Shown here piece by piece: positions 36,399 to 44,385 of a stretch of DNA of 64,000 bases (its first letter is position 1; each line of letters begins with the position of its first letter). The DNA is from Micromonospora sp. WMMD1102. GTDB taxonomy: Bacteria > Actinomycetota > Actinomycetes > Mycobacteriales > Micromonosporaceae. Where the stretch lies: assembly GCF_029626265.1 (NCBI RefSeq), contig NZ_JARUBN010000001.1:4901001-4965000 (forward strand), written 5' to 3'. The notes under the pieces were generated by a model that was not told the DNA's origin, made no database searches, and was given only the letters and a program-made list of their open reading frames with translations. The position numbers were made by a program, and so were the translations under genes.

Positions 36399-37493
36399 AT
36401 GTCGATCGCCTCGGTACGCACCCACCGGCTCTCCGCTCCGCTGCACACCCCGTTCGTCACCGCGCTGCGCCGTACCTCCACAGTAGAGACCCTTGTCGTG
36501 GAGGTGGTCGACGCCGACGGGCGGTCCGGGTTCGGCGAGGCGCCCCAGGTGTGGCAGGTGACCGGGTCGTCGATCGGCGGTGCGCGGGACTGTGTCGAGG
36601 AGGTGTTCGCCCCGCTGCTGACCCGGCGCGACCCGGACGACCTGGTGGCCCGGTGCACGGAGGTACGCCGGGCGGTGGTCGGCAACGAGGCGGCGAAGGC
36701 GGCGGTGGACGTCGCACTGCACGACCTGGCCGCCCGGCGGCTCGGCGTACCGCTGTACCGGCTGCTCGGCGGGACCTCCCGGCGGGTCGCCACCGACGTC
36801 ACCCTGTCGGCCGGGGACGCCGTCGAGTTGGCCGGGGCGGCGAAGCAGCGGGTGGCCGACGGTTTCGACGTACTCAAGGTGAAGGTCGGCACCGACGCGG
36901 CGGGTGACCTGGCCCGGGTCCGGGCGGTGCGAGGTGCCGCCGGGCCGCAGGTCCGGATCCGGCTCGACGCCAACCAGGGCTGGACGCCCCGGGAGGCGGT
37001 CCGGGTGATCCGCAGCATCGAAGACGCCGGACTCGACGTGGAGCTGGTGGAACAGCCGGTGCACGCCCGGGACCTGGGTGGGCTGGCCTGGGTCGCCGAC
37101 CGGGTCGACGTGCCGATCCTGGCCGACGAGTCGGTCTACGGGGTGCGCGACCTGATGGAGGTGATCCAGCGCCGGGCCGCCGACCTGGTGAACGTCAAGC
37201 TGGCCAAGTGCGGTGGCCTGGGTCCGGCCCGTACCCTGCTGGAACTCGCCGCCGAGCACGGCCTCGGCACGCTGGTCGGCTCGATGATGGAGAGCCAGAT
37301 CGGGCTCGGCGCGGCGGCCAGCCTGGTGGCGGCGCACGGCACCAGCGCAGTCGCCGACCTGGACGCCGCGTGGTGGCTGGCCTGGACGCCGGTCCAGGGC
37401 GGCATCCGGTACGAGCAGGCCACCGTCGTCCTTCCCGACGCACCCGGCCTGGGCGTCGCCGGCCTGCACACCACCCCGGCACCGACCCCCTGA
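36399..37493 (+). CDS. L-Ala-D/L-Glu (dipeptide) epimerase, enolase superfamily
   Basis: 364 aa. Muconate-lactonising-type barrel: KVKVG lysine, metal ligands in RLDANQGW, LVEQPV and ILADESVYG, and the second lysine in NVKLAKCGG; MESQIGLGAA near the end. This set matches dipeptide epimerases that convert L-Ala-D-Glu to L-Ala-L-Glu after murein breakdown. ATG start. Middle gene of the presumed recycling set. Confidence 0.87.
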   Translation: MSIASVRTHRLSAPLHTPFVTALRRTSTVETLVVEVVDADGRSGFGEAPQVWQVTGSSIGGARDCVEEVFAPLLTRRDPDDLVARCTEVRRAVVGNEAAKAAVDVALHDLAARRLGVPLYRLLGGTSRRVATDVTLSAGDAVELAGAAKQRVADGFDVLKVKVGTDAAGDLARVRAVRGAAGPQVRIRLDANQGWTPREAVRVIRSIEDAGLDVELVEQPVHARDLGGLAWVADRVDVPILADESVYGVRDLMEVIQRRAADLVNVKLAKCGGLGPARTLLELAAEHGLGTLVGSMMESQIGLGAAASLVAAHGTSAVADLDAAWWLAWTPVQGGIRYEQATVVLPDAPGLGVAGLHTTPAPTP

Positions 37494-37633
37494 CGAGGCC
37501 CCGCCCCCGGCGACCCGCCACCCGGTGGTCCCCGGCCACCCCGCCTCCCCTCCCGGTCCCTCCGCTGTCCGGTCCCGGGCCACCCAGCGGCACCATGAAG
37601 GCAACATTCAGTCGCCTGTTGCAGTTCGGCGCT

Positions 37634-37648
37634 AACTTTCATAAAGTT
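37634..37648 (+). promoter_or_regulatory. Operator-like palindrome upstream of the NlpC/P60 gene
   Basis: AACTTT-CAT-AAAGTT, a perfect 6-3-6 inverted repeat in an A/T-rich patch 38 bp before the ATG. It is a likely repressor site, regulator unknown. Confidence 0.55.
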
Positions 37649-37685
37649 CGGGCGGAGGCGGGCGAGGACGGGTGGTGGTACTGGC

Positions 37686-38609
37686 ATGGTGCTGCGCTCG
37701 GGGCAGCAGGCTGTTGTCCGGGTCGCCGTCGCCACCCTGTGGGCGAGACCCGAGGCCGTCCGGCCGGTGGACGCGCCGGCCCTGTCCCGCCGCACCGACA
37801 TCGCCGGCTGGATCTCCGGGATGACCGCCGACCAGCGGGTCGGCGAATGCGTGCTCAGCCAGCTCCTGCTCGGCGAGCGGGTACTGGTCGAGGAGGTCCG
37901 CCCAGACGGCTGGGTCCGGCTGGTCGCGCTGGAACAGCCGGCGGCCAAGCTCGATCCCCGGGGCTACCCGGGCTGGCTGCCGCTCCAGCAGCTCGCCGAG
38001 CCCGCCGAGCCGGCACCCGCACCGCCGGACCTGGTCGTCGCGGCGATGGTCACCCGGCTGCACGACGCCCCGGCCGGCGCGGTGGTGCTGCCCGGCGTCG
38101 TCCTGGGTACCCGGCTGACCGGGGCGGGGCCGGTCCGGGCCGGCTGGCGGCCGGTCTGGGTCCCCGACCGGGAGAAGCCGCTCTGGGCGCCCGACACCCA
38201 CCTGGCGGCGGCGCCGAGGCGGCAGCCCGCCGCGACCGAGGTGCTCGCCGTGGCCAGCCGGCTGCGGGACGTCGTCTATCTCTGGGGCGGCGTCTCGGCG
38301 TACGGCATCGACTGCTCCGGGCTGGTGCACCTGGCCTGGCGGCGCTTCGGCGTACGCCTGCCGAGGGACGCCGACGACCAGGCGGCGGCGACCGCGCCGG
38401 TGCCGCTCGGCGCCGAACGCCCCGGCGACCTCTACTTCTTCGCCCGGCCCGGCCGCCCGGTGCACCACATCGGCATCGTCACCGCCCAGCCGGGACCGGA
38501 CGGCGACCGGCGGATGCTGCACGCCTGCTACACCAAGCGGCGGGTCCTGGAGGAACCGATGCCCGCCGACCGGGCGGCGACCCTGGTCGGCGCGCACCGG
38601 GTCGGCTGA
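37686..38609 (+). CDS. NlpC/P60 (C40) peptidase with SH3-like domains, YkfC-type
   Basis: 307 aa, no signal peptide. Two SH3-like segments (about 1-100 and 105-170), then C40: nucleophile in YGIDCSGLVHLAW, His in VHHIGIVTA, third His in MLHACYT. YkfC-type enzymes release L-Ala-D-Glu from murein peptides inside the cell, the substrate of the epimerase upstream. It has its own operator-like palindrome in the 192-bp gap. ATG 37686. Confidence 0.87.
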   Translation: MVLRSGQQAVVRVAVATLWARPEAVRPVDAPALSRRTDIAGWISGMTADQRVGECVLSQLLLGERVLVEEVRPDGWVRLVALEQPAAKLDPRGYPGWLPLQQLAEPAEPAPAPPDLVVAAMVTRLHDAPAGAVVLPGVVLGTRLTGAGPVRAGWRPVWVPDREKPLWAPDTHLAAAPRRQPAATEVLAVASRLRDVVYLWGGVSAYGIDCSGLVHLAWRRFGVRLPRDADDQAAATAPVPLGAERPGDLYFFARPGRPVHHIGIVTAQPGPDGDRRMLHACYTKRRVLEEPMPADRAATLVGAHRVG

Positions 38610-38619
38610 CCTCGACCGA

Positions 38620-38668
38620 ACGACAACGGCGCCAGCCGCCCGGTGGGGCGACCGGCGCCGTTTGTCGT
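38620..38668. terminator. Bidirectional terminator between NlpC/P60 and terC
   Basis: Arms 38620-38633 and 38654-38668 pair over 14 bp with a one-base bulge; the plus strand carries TTTGTCGT. It lies between convergent stops. Confidence 0.75.
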
Positions 38669-38690
38669 CAGGCAGCCGGCACTGCGGTTG

Positions 38691-39689
38691 TCAGGCGACC
38701 GGCACCTTCTCGGCCGCCCTGCGGTCCCGGCTGGACTTGATCAGGCTGGCGACGGTCGCCACCGCCAGCGTGCCCAGGATGACGGTGAGGGAGAGCCAGA
38801 TCGGGATGTGCGGCGCCCAGCCGATCGGCTCGCCGCCGTTGAGGAACGGCAGGTTGTTGCCGGCCAGCGCCTCCAGCACCAGCTTGACACCGATGAAGCC
38901 GAGCACCACGGCGAGCCCGATGTTGAGGTAGACCAGCCGGTCGAGCAGCCCGCCGAGCAGGAAGTAGAGCTGCCGCAGTCCCATCAGCGCGAAGACGTTG
39001 GCGGTGAAGACCAGGTACGGCTCCTGGGTGATCCCGAAGATCGCCGGGATGGAGTCGAGCGCGAAGACCAGGTCGGTGGTGCCGATCGCGATCAGCACGA
39101 TCAGCATCGGGGTGAAGAGCCGCCGGCCGTTCTCGTGCACCGTGATCCGCGCGCCGGAGAAGTCCCGGGAGACCGGCAGGGCCCGCCGGGTCCAGCGGAT
39201 CAAAATGTTCTCCTTGAAGTCGTCCTCGGTCGGCTCACCCTGGCGAAGGAAGTTGATCGCCGTGTAGATGAGGAAGGCGCCGAAGATGTAGAAGACCCAG
39301 GAGAACTGGTTGATCAGGGCGGCACCGGCGGCGATGAAGCCGCCGCGCATCACCAGCGCCAGCACGATGCCGATCAGCAGCACCTTCTGCTGGTACTGCC
39401 GGGGCACACCGAACCGGGACATGATGATCACGAAGACGAAGAGGTTGTCCACCGAGAGGCTGTACTCGGTGAGCCAACCGGTGTAGAACTCCCCGGCCAC
39501 GGTGAAGTTGGTGGTCAGGGCCAGGCCGATCCCGAAGACGATGGCGAGACCGACGTAGAAGGTGACCCAGAGGCCGGACTCCTTCAGGCTCGGCTCGTGC
39601 GGTCGCCGACCGATGATCACAAGATCGAGCAGCAGGATCGCTGTCAGCGCGACCAGCGAGATGACCCACACCCAGGTGGACACGTTCAA
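38691..39689 (-). CDS. TerC-family integral membrane protein (Mn2+ export type)
   Basis: 332 aa with about 9 membrane segments. TerC signatures: EYSLSVDNLFVFVIIMSRFGVP and TTDLVFALDSIPAIFGITQEPYLVFTANVFALMGLRQLYF with acidic metal residues. TTG 39687-39689 (MNVSTWVW) is chosen because GGAGG is 6 nt upstream and it matches the family N-terminus; GTG 39683 is the alternative. A yybP-ykoY riboswitch lies upstream, supporting a manganese role. Confidence 0.9.
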   Translation of the reverse strand: MNVSTWVWVISLVALTAILLLDLVIIGRRPHEPSLKESGLWVTFYVGLAIVFGIGLALTTNFTVAGEFYTGWLTEYSLSVDNLFVFVIIMSRFGVPRQYQQKVLLIGIVLALVMRGGFIAAGAALINQFSWVFYIFGAFLIYTAINFLRQGEPTEDDFKENILIRWTRRALPVSRDFSGARITVHENGRRLFTPMLIVLIAIGTTDLVFALDSIPAIFGITQEPYLVFTANVFALMGLRQLYFLLGGLLDRLVYLNIGLAVVLGFIGVKLVLEALAGNNLPFLNGGEPIGWAPHIPIWLSLTVILGTLAVATVASLIKSSRDRRAAEKVPVA

Positions 39690-39767
39690 GGCACTCCTCC
39701 GGCAGGCACGCGGCACCGCCGTCAGCACGCTGGGGGGCGCACCTCGGGCGGTGGGGACGGTGGTGAC

Positions 39768-39897
39768 TGTCGGAGGTCTCTTCCGCCATCGCCGCGTCAG
39801 GACGCCACGGCGACAACCTACGGTGCCGGGTCCTCGCGCCGGTCTACCGGCGGACGACCGTGTTGACGACACCGTCGCGAAGGAATACTCCCCTCCT
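39768..39897 (-). promoter_or_regulatory. yybP-ykoY (manganese) riboswitch upstream of terC
   Basis: On the minus strand the element opens with GGAGGGGAGTATTCC (near 39896-39882) and closes with GGAAGAGACCTCC (39783-39771). These are the hallmark yybP-ykoY metal-binding segments; the terminal GGAGG/CCTCC closes helix P1. A TerC gene follows at 80 nt, the standard association. Confidence 0.85.
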
Positions 39898-39986
39898 ACA
39901 GCGCCATTGTTCACCATTCCCCGCCCGTTCCGCATCTCCCCCGGTCGGCGGTACCCGGATCACCTCCCGTAGACCATCCTAGGACC

Positions 39987-41213
39987 CTAGTTGCTCTGCC
40001 GGGGCAGTATCGGGTCGGCAAGGGACCAACCGGCCGCCAGCAAGTCGTCGCAGGCTCCGATCGCCGTCCGGAGCCGGTCCGGAAGTGGACCGGTGAGTTC
40101 GATCACGGGTACCCCGGATTCGGCCAACACCGTGCGAAACCGCTCGGTCATCCAGCCCCGCAGGTGCGCGCCGTCCCGCAGCCCGTCGTCGGCGAACGGC
40201 ACGCCCCGGTGGTCGGTCAGCAGATACAGGTCGGGTCGGCGGGCGGCGGCCCGGACCCGGGGCGAGGTCGAACCGAGGTACCGCTCCTCCCAGACCGCCG
40301 TGGCCCGGGCATCGGTGTCGCAGAAGAGCAGCGGCCCGCCGCGCCGGGCGGCGGCATCCTCGGCGGCCTGCTGCTCCCGGACCACCGTGACGAAGTCGGC
40401 CCGGTCCCAGACCACGTCGAAGATCGTCGCATCGGGATCGGTCCGGCGCAGCCGGTCCAGCTTGGCGGCGGTCAACTCCCGGCCGTACTCCGGCACCCAG
40501 TCGGTCCGGTAGTGCCCGGCCAGCGCCCGCGCCACCGTGGTGGTACCGGTCGACTCGGCACCCACCACGACGACCCGGCGGACGAACCAGGCCCGCACCG
40601 GCGCGCTGAGCATCCCCCAGTGCGCCACCGGGTCGGCCCGGACCGCCGTGCCGGAGACCGGCACCGCACTGCGGGCCGGATCGACGGGTACGTCCACCGC
40701 GCCGAACCGGCGGGCCAGTTCCGCCCCGTACGCCTCCGAGGAGAAGACCGCGTCCACCAGGCTGCCGCCCAGCGCCGCCCGGAACACCGCACAGTGCGCG
40801 TCCCAGGCCGCCGGATCGGCGTAGTCGACCGGATGCTCGTCGTACCGGCCGACGAACCGGACGTGCCGGTCGGTGGCGTGCACCTCGCGCAGCCAGTCCA
40901 GCCGCAGCTCCAGCGGGATCGACTCCCGCCGGGACGGCGCCACCAGCACGGTGACCGCGGCGCACCGGCGGGCCGCCTCGGCGATCAGCGCGTGGTGCCC
41001 GGCGTGCGGCGGGTAGAACTTCCCCACCACCAGCCCGTGGCCGAACTCCGGCGCTCCGCTCGTCGCCCGCGACGGGCCCGGAACCTCCGCGCCCCGACGC
41101 GGCCGGGGCACGGCCGGGGTGCCGGAGAAGTTGCCGGTGTTCGGCGCGGTCGGCCGGACCGCCCGACCGGAGCGCGGTGCGGCCGGCGGGCTGCCGTCGT
41201 GCCCGGCGGTCAT
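39987..41213 (-). CDS. nadR: NadR-like NMN adenylyltransferase/ribosylnicotinamide kinase
   Basis: 408 aa. Residues 1-58 are a Pro-rich extension. The adenylyltransferase half has VVGKFYPPHAGHHALIAEAA and SGTAVRADPVAHWGML. The kinase half begins VVVVGAESTGTTTVARALA, where the P-loop GK(S/T) lysine is Thr. PEYGRELTA and FCDTDARAT follow. It turns nicotinamide riboside into NAD. ATGA overlap with pnuC (41210-41213). Confidence 0.88.
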   Translation of the reverse strand: MTAGHDGSPPAAPRSGRAVRPTAPNTGNFSGTPAVPRPRRGAEVPGPSRATSGAPEFGHGLVVGKFYPPHAGHHALIAEAARRCAAVTVLVAPSRRESIPLELRLDWLREVHATDRHVRFVGRYDEHPVDYADPAAWDAHCAVFRAALGGSLVDAVFSSEAYGAELARRFGAVDVPVDPARSAVPVSGTAVRADPVAHWGMLSAPVRAWFVRRVVVVGAESTGTTTVARALAGHYRTDWVPEYGRELTAAKLDRLRRTDPDATIFDVVWDRADFVTVVREQQAAEDAAARRGGPLLFCDTDARATAVWEERYLGSTSPRVRAAARRPDLYLLTDHRGVPFADDGLRDGAHLRGWMTERFRTVLAESGVPVIELTGPLPDRLRTAIGACDDLLAAGWSLADPILPRQSN

Positions 41214-41863
41214 GCCGGGGCCGGGCCGGGCGCCATCGGCCGGGCGGCGGTTGCCGAGAGCCGGCGCAGGTCCGCCCGCCAGTTACGCAGCCCGAGCACG
41301 CAGAGCCCGAGGAAGACCAGGTAGAGCCCGGCGGTCAGATAGAGCCCCTTGTAGGCGTAGAGCGGGATGTAGACGAGGTCGGCGGTGATCCAGATCCACC
41401 AGCTCTCCACCCGCTTGCGGCACTGGCCGTACGTCGCCATCAGGGACAGCGCGGTGGTCACCGCGTCCGGAAACGGCACCGTCGAGTCGGTCGCCCGGTC
41501 CAGCAGCAGCCAGAGCAGCAGCGTCAGTACCGCACCGGCGGCGACCAGCACCGTCCACTCCCGACGGCCGGTCCGGCTCACCACCAGACGGCTCCGCTGC
41601 GCACCGCCGAACAGCCACGCCCACCAGCCGTAGAGGCCGAGCCCGACGTAGACGATCTGGAGGCCGGCGTCGGCGTACAGCCCGGCGGTCCAGAAGAGCA
41701 CCATCAGCAGCAGCACGTTGGCGATGCCGACCGGCCAGTTCCACATCTTCTGCCGGGTCAGCAGCCAGACGTTGAGTACGCCGGTCGCGAAGCCGAGCAG
41801 TTCGGCCCGGCTGGTCGGGGCACCCGCCACGGTGAACGCCGTACCGGTCAGCCAGTCGAGCAT
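41210..41863 (-). CDS. pnuC: Nicotinamide riboside transporter PnuC
   Basis: 217 aa, about 7 membrane spans. Family motifs: LLGFATGVLNVWLLTRQKMWNWPVGIANVLLL, YGWWAWL and the C-terminal ESWWIWITADLVYIPLYAYKGLYLTA. It imports nicotinamide riboside by facilitated diffusion, trapped by NadR phosphorylation downstream. ATG 41861-41863. Confidence 0.93.
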   Translation of the reverse strand: MLDWLTGTAFTVAGAPTSRAELLGFATGVLNVWLLTRQKMWNWPVGIANVLLLMVLFWTAGLYADAGLQIVYVGLGLYGWWAWLFGGAQRSRLVVSRTGRREWTVLVAAGAVLTLLLWLLLDRATDSTVPFPDAVTTALSLMATYGQCRKRVESWWIWITADLVYIPLYAYKGLYLTAGLYLVFLGLCVLGLRNWRADLRRLSATAARPMAPGPAPA

Positions 41864-41970
41864 GCCGCACCTCCCGCAAGATCCTCCGGAGTTCCTACCG
41901 TAGGTACCGGTGGACGGGACGGGTATACCCCGATCGACCAGCCCGGCCCGATCCGTGTCATCCTCTGGTC

Positions 41971-42270
41971 GTGGTGCTCGAGGTTGCGCTTATCGACGTG
42001 CTGGCCGGTCAGGAGGAGGCGTTCGCCGAGGCGTACGCCAAGGGTCGTGCGACGCTCGCCGGCACCCCCGGCTGCAGGTCGGTCCGGATGACCCGGGGGA
42101 TCGAGTCGCCGTCCCGGTTCGTGCTGCTGGTGGAGTGGGACTCGGTCGAGGCACACCTGGAGAACTTCCGGGCGACCGACCGCTTCGACACCTGGCGCTC
42201 GCTGATCGGCCCGTACTTCGCGGCCCCGCCGGTCGTCGAGCACTTCACCGACGTACCGGCGACGGCCTGA
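41971..42270 (+). CDS. Antibiotic biosynthesis monooxygenase (ABM) domain protein
   Basis: 99 aa ferredoxin-like fold. EVALIDVLAGQEEAFAEAYAKG, GCRSVRMTRGIESPSRFVLLVEWDSVEAHLENF and WRSLIGPYF are the ABM pattern. Such small dimers act as haem-degrading or quinone-forming monooxygenases or just bind ligands. GTG start at 41971. Divergent from pnuC. Confidence 0.85.
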   Translation: MVLEVALIDVLAGQEEAFAEAYAKGRATLAGTPGCRSVRMTRGIESPSRFVLLVEWDSVEAHLENFRATDRFDTWRSLIGPYFAAPPVVEHFTDVPATA

Positions 42271-42406
42271 CGCCCGCACCGCCGACAATGCCGCGGTCGC
42301 CGGCGACCCGGCCCGCCTCGGTCCGGCCCGGTCCGCCTCGGTCCGGCCCGGCCCGGTCCGGTTCGGTTCGGTCAGGCGCGGCGGCCGGTACGCTCCGGCG
42401 GGCCGG

Positions 42407-43249
42407 TCATCCGGAGTGGTCCGACCCCGGCCAGTCGCCGGGCTTGCCCCAGTCACCCGGTTCGATGACGAACTGCCCGTACGGGACCGTCCACACCACC
42501 TCGTGACCGAGCCGGTGACCGCTCTGCCCCTCCTCGCCGTACGCGGTGCCGTGGTCGGCGCAGATCAACACCAGGCACGGCCGGTCCCGGGAGGTGGCCA
42601 GGGCGAAGAGCCGGCCGACGTGCCGGTCGACGTACTCCAGCGCGGCGGCGTGGCTCTCCCGGCTGTCCCGGTCGGCACCCGGCAGGTAGTGCCGGTTCGG
42701 CTGGTGGATCGCGGCGACGTTGACGAAGAGGAAGAGCGGCCGCTCCGCCGGCACCGTCGGCAACACGGTGCCGATCCGGTCGAGCTGCGCCTCGAAGCAG
42801 CGCGGCGCGGAGACGCCGAACTCGGGCTCCCAGTGCGCCTCGGCGAACAGTGCCGGCAGCACCCCGCCGAGCGGGGACCTGCCGCTGAAGAAGCCGACCC
42901 CGCCGACGCAGACGGTGTGGTAGCCGGCCGAGGCGAGCGCCCGGACCACGTCCGGGGCGTCGAAGATCCAGGTCTGCTCACCGGTGGTCCCGCTGCCCGG
43001 GGAGGCTGCCGCGAAGAGCCGGGGGTGCGGGCCGGGTGCGGTGGGGGTGGGCAGGAAGCCGGCGAAGAACGCCTGGTGCGCCGCGTACGTGAAGCTGGCC
43101 GGACTGTGCCGGCGCTCCCACACCCCGCCCGGCAACGCGCGCACCAGATTCGGGGTACGCCCGGCGGCGGCCAACTCCTCCGCGACGTCGTACCGGAGTG
43201 TGTCCAGGGTGACGAACAACAGGTCGTGGCTGCCGATCAGCTCCCTCAT
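42407..43249 (-). CDS. STM4013/SEN3800-type sulfatase-like hydrolase
   Basis: 280 aa, alkaline phosphatase/sulfatase fold. LLFVTLDTLRYDVAEE near the N-terminus, RRHSPASFTYAAHQAFFAGFLPTP, DAPDVVRALASAGYHTVCVGGVGFF, FVNVAAIHQPNRHYLPG and CADHGTAYGEEGQSGHRLGHEVVWTVPYGQF. This fits the STM4013 family, usually encoded with radical SAM proteins STM4011/4012, which are absent here. ATG 43247-43249 follows GGAGAGGG; the frame continues upstream without similarity. Confidence 0.82.
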   Translation of the reverse strand: MRELIGSHDLLFVTLDTLRYDVAEELAAAGRTPNLVRALPGGVWERRHSPASFTYAAHQAFFAGFLPTPTAPGPHPRLFAAASPGSGTTGEQTWIFDAPDVVRALASAGYHTVCVGGVGFFSGRSPLGGVLPALFAEAHWEPEFGVSAPRCFEAQLDRIGTVLPTVPAERPLFLFVNVAAIHQPNRHYLPGADRDSRESHAAALEYVDRHVGRLFALATSRDRPCLVLICADHGTAYGEEGQSGHRLGHEVVWTVPYGQFVIEPGDWGKPGDWPGSDHSG

Positions 43250-43547
43250 TGCCGCCCTCTCCACCTTTCGGTCACGTCGTGCGGTTCTCATGCTGCCCGG
43301 TGCCGCCGTCGCCCGCGCAACTGGCCCCCTGCCGGCCGGCCCACCCGGCGGGTCAGCCACGACGACCGGTCCGCTGTGGCGACCAGGTCGGGTACGAAAC
43401 GCCTGGCCGGTGCGGTGGCCAGTCCCGGTGCGAACGCCTGGCCGGTGCGTACCGGACATAGTCCACAGTGGGCGGTCGCCCGGTCGGCTCGCCGACGGAC
43501 CGTGCCGGAACTGGCCGTGACCCGGCGGATCGGGTTGACTCTGCGGC

Positions 43548-44327
43548 ATGGAAGAACGGGTCGCCCTGATAACCGGGGTCAGCCGTCGGGCCGGGATCGC
43601 CGCGGCGGTCGCCCGCAGGTTCGCCGCGACTGGCTACCGGCTACAGCTCACCGGCCTGCCCGGCTACGACGAGGCACAGCCGTACGGCGGTGACCCCGAG
43701 GGCATCCCCGGACTGCTCGCCGAACTCGAACAGCTGACCGGCGATCCCGACGTGACCCGGTTCCGGGCCGCCGACCTGACCTCGCCGACCGCCCCCGCCG
43801 AACTGGTCGAGACGGCGGTACGCGCACACGGCCGGCTCGACGTCGTCGTCTCCGCGCACACGTACTCGACCGGGACCGCGCTTGGCACGCTCGACGCGGA
43901 CGAGGTCGACCGGCACCTGGTGGTCAACGTCCGGGCCAACCTGCTGCTGGCCGAGGCGTTCGCGGCGGCGTTCCGGGCCGGCTCCGGCGGCCGGCTGGTC
44001 CTCTTCTCCAGTGGGCAACGACTCGGTCCGATGCCGACCGAACTGGCGTACGCGGCCAGCAAGGCCGGGGTGGAGAACCTGACCCGGCAGTTGGGTTGCC
44101 TGCTGATGCCGCAGGGAATCACGGTGAACTGCGTCAACCCCGGCCCCACCGACACCGGATGGGCCTCGGCGGAGGACCTGGCAGCGGGCGGTCACCTGTT
44201 CCCGGGCGGCAGGTGGGGCCAGCCGGACGACGCGGCCCGGCTCGTCGAGTGGCTCTGCTCGGCGGACGGCGGCTGGGTCACCGGCCAGGTGATCGACTCC
44301 GAGGGCGGCTTCAACCGCTACGGCTGA
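43548..44327 (+). CDS. Short-chain dehydrogenase/reductase
   Basis: 259 aa classical SDR. NAD(P) motif TGVSRRAGIAAAVARRFA (like the FabI/Ter-type TGxSxxxGI), catalytic region LFSSGQ...YAASKAGVENLTRQL and NPGPTDTGWAS, ending GQVIDSEGGFNRYG. Substrate unknown. ATG 43548. Divergent from the STM4013 gene across 298 bp that contains only a repeated AACGCCTGGCCGGTGCG. Confidence 0.85.
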   Translation: MEERVALITGVSRRAGIAAAVARRFAATGYRLQLTGLPGYDEAQPYGGDPEGIPGLLAELEQLTGDPDVTRFRAADLTSPTAPAELVETAVRAHGRLDVVVSAHTYSTGTALGTLDADEVDRHLVVNVRANLLLAEAFAAAFRAGSGGRLVLFSSGQRLGPMPTELAYAASKAGVENLTRQLGCLLMPQGITVNCVNPGPTDTGWASAEDLAAGGHLFPGGRWGQPDDAARLVEWLCSADGGWVTGQVIDSEGGFNRYG

Positions 44328-44336
44328 CCACTCCAC

Positions 44337-44373
44337 CCGCTCCGGCCGGCACACATCGGCCCGGCCGGAGCGG
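44337..44373. terminator. Bidirectional hairpin between SDR and uvrB
   Basis: Perfect 13-bp arms 44337-44349 and 44361-44373, between convergent stops. Confidence 0.75.
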
Positions 44374-44385
44374 AGGGCGGCGGAG

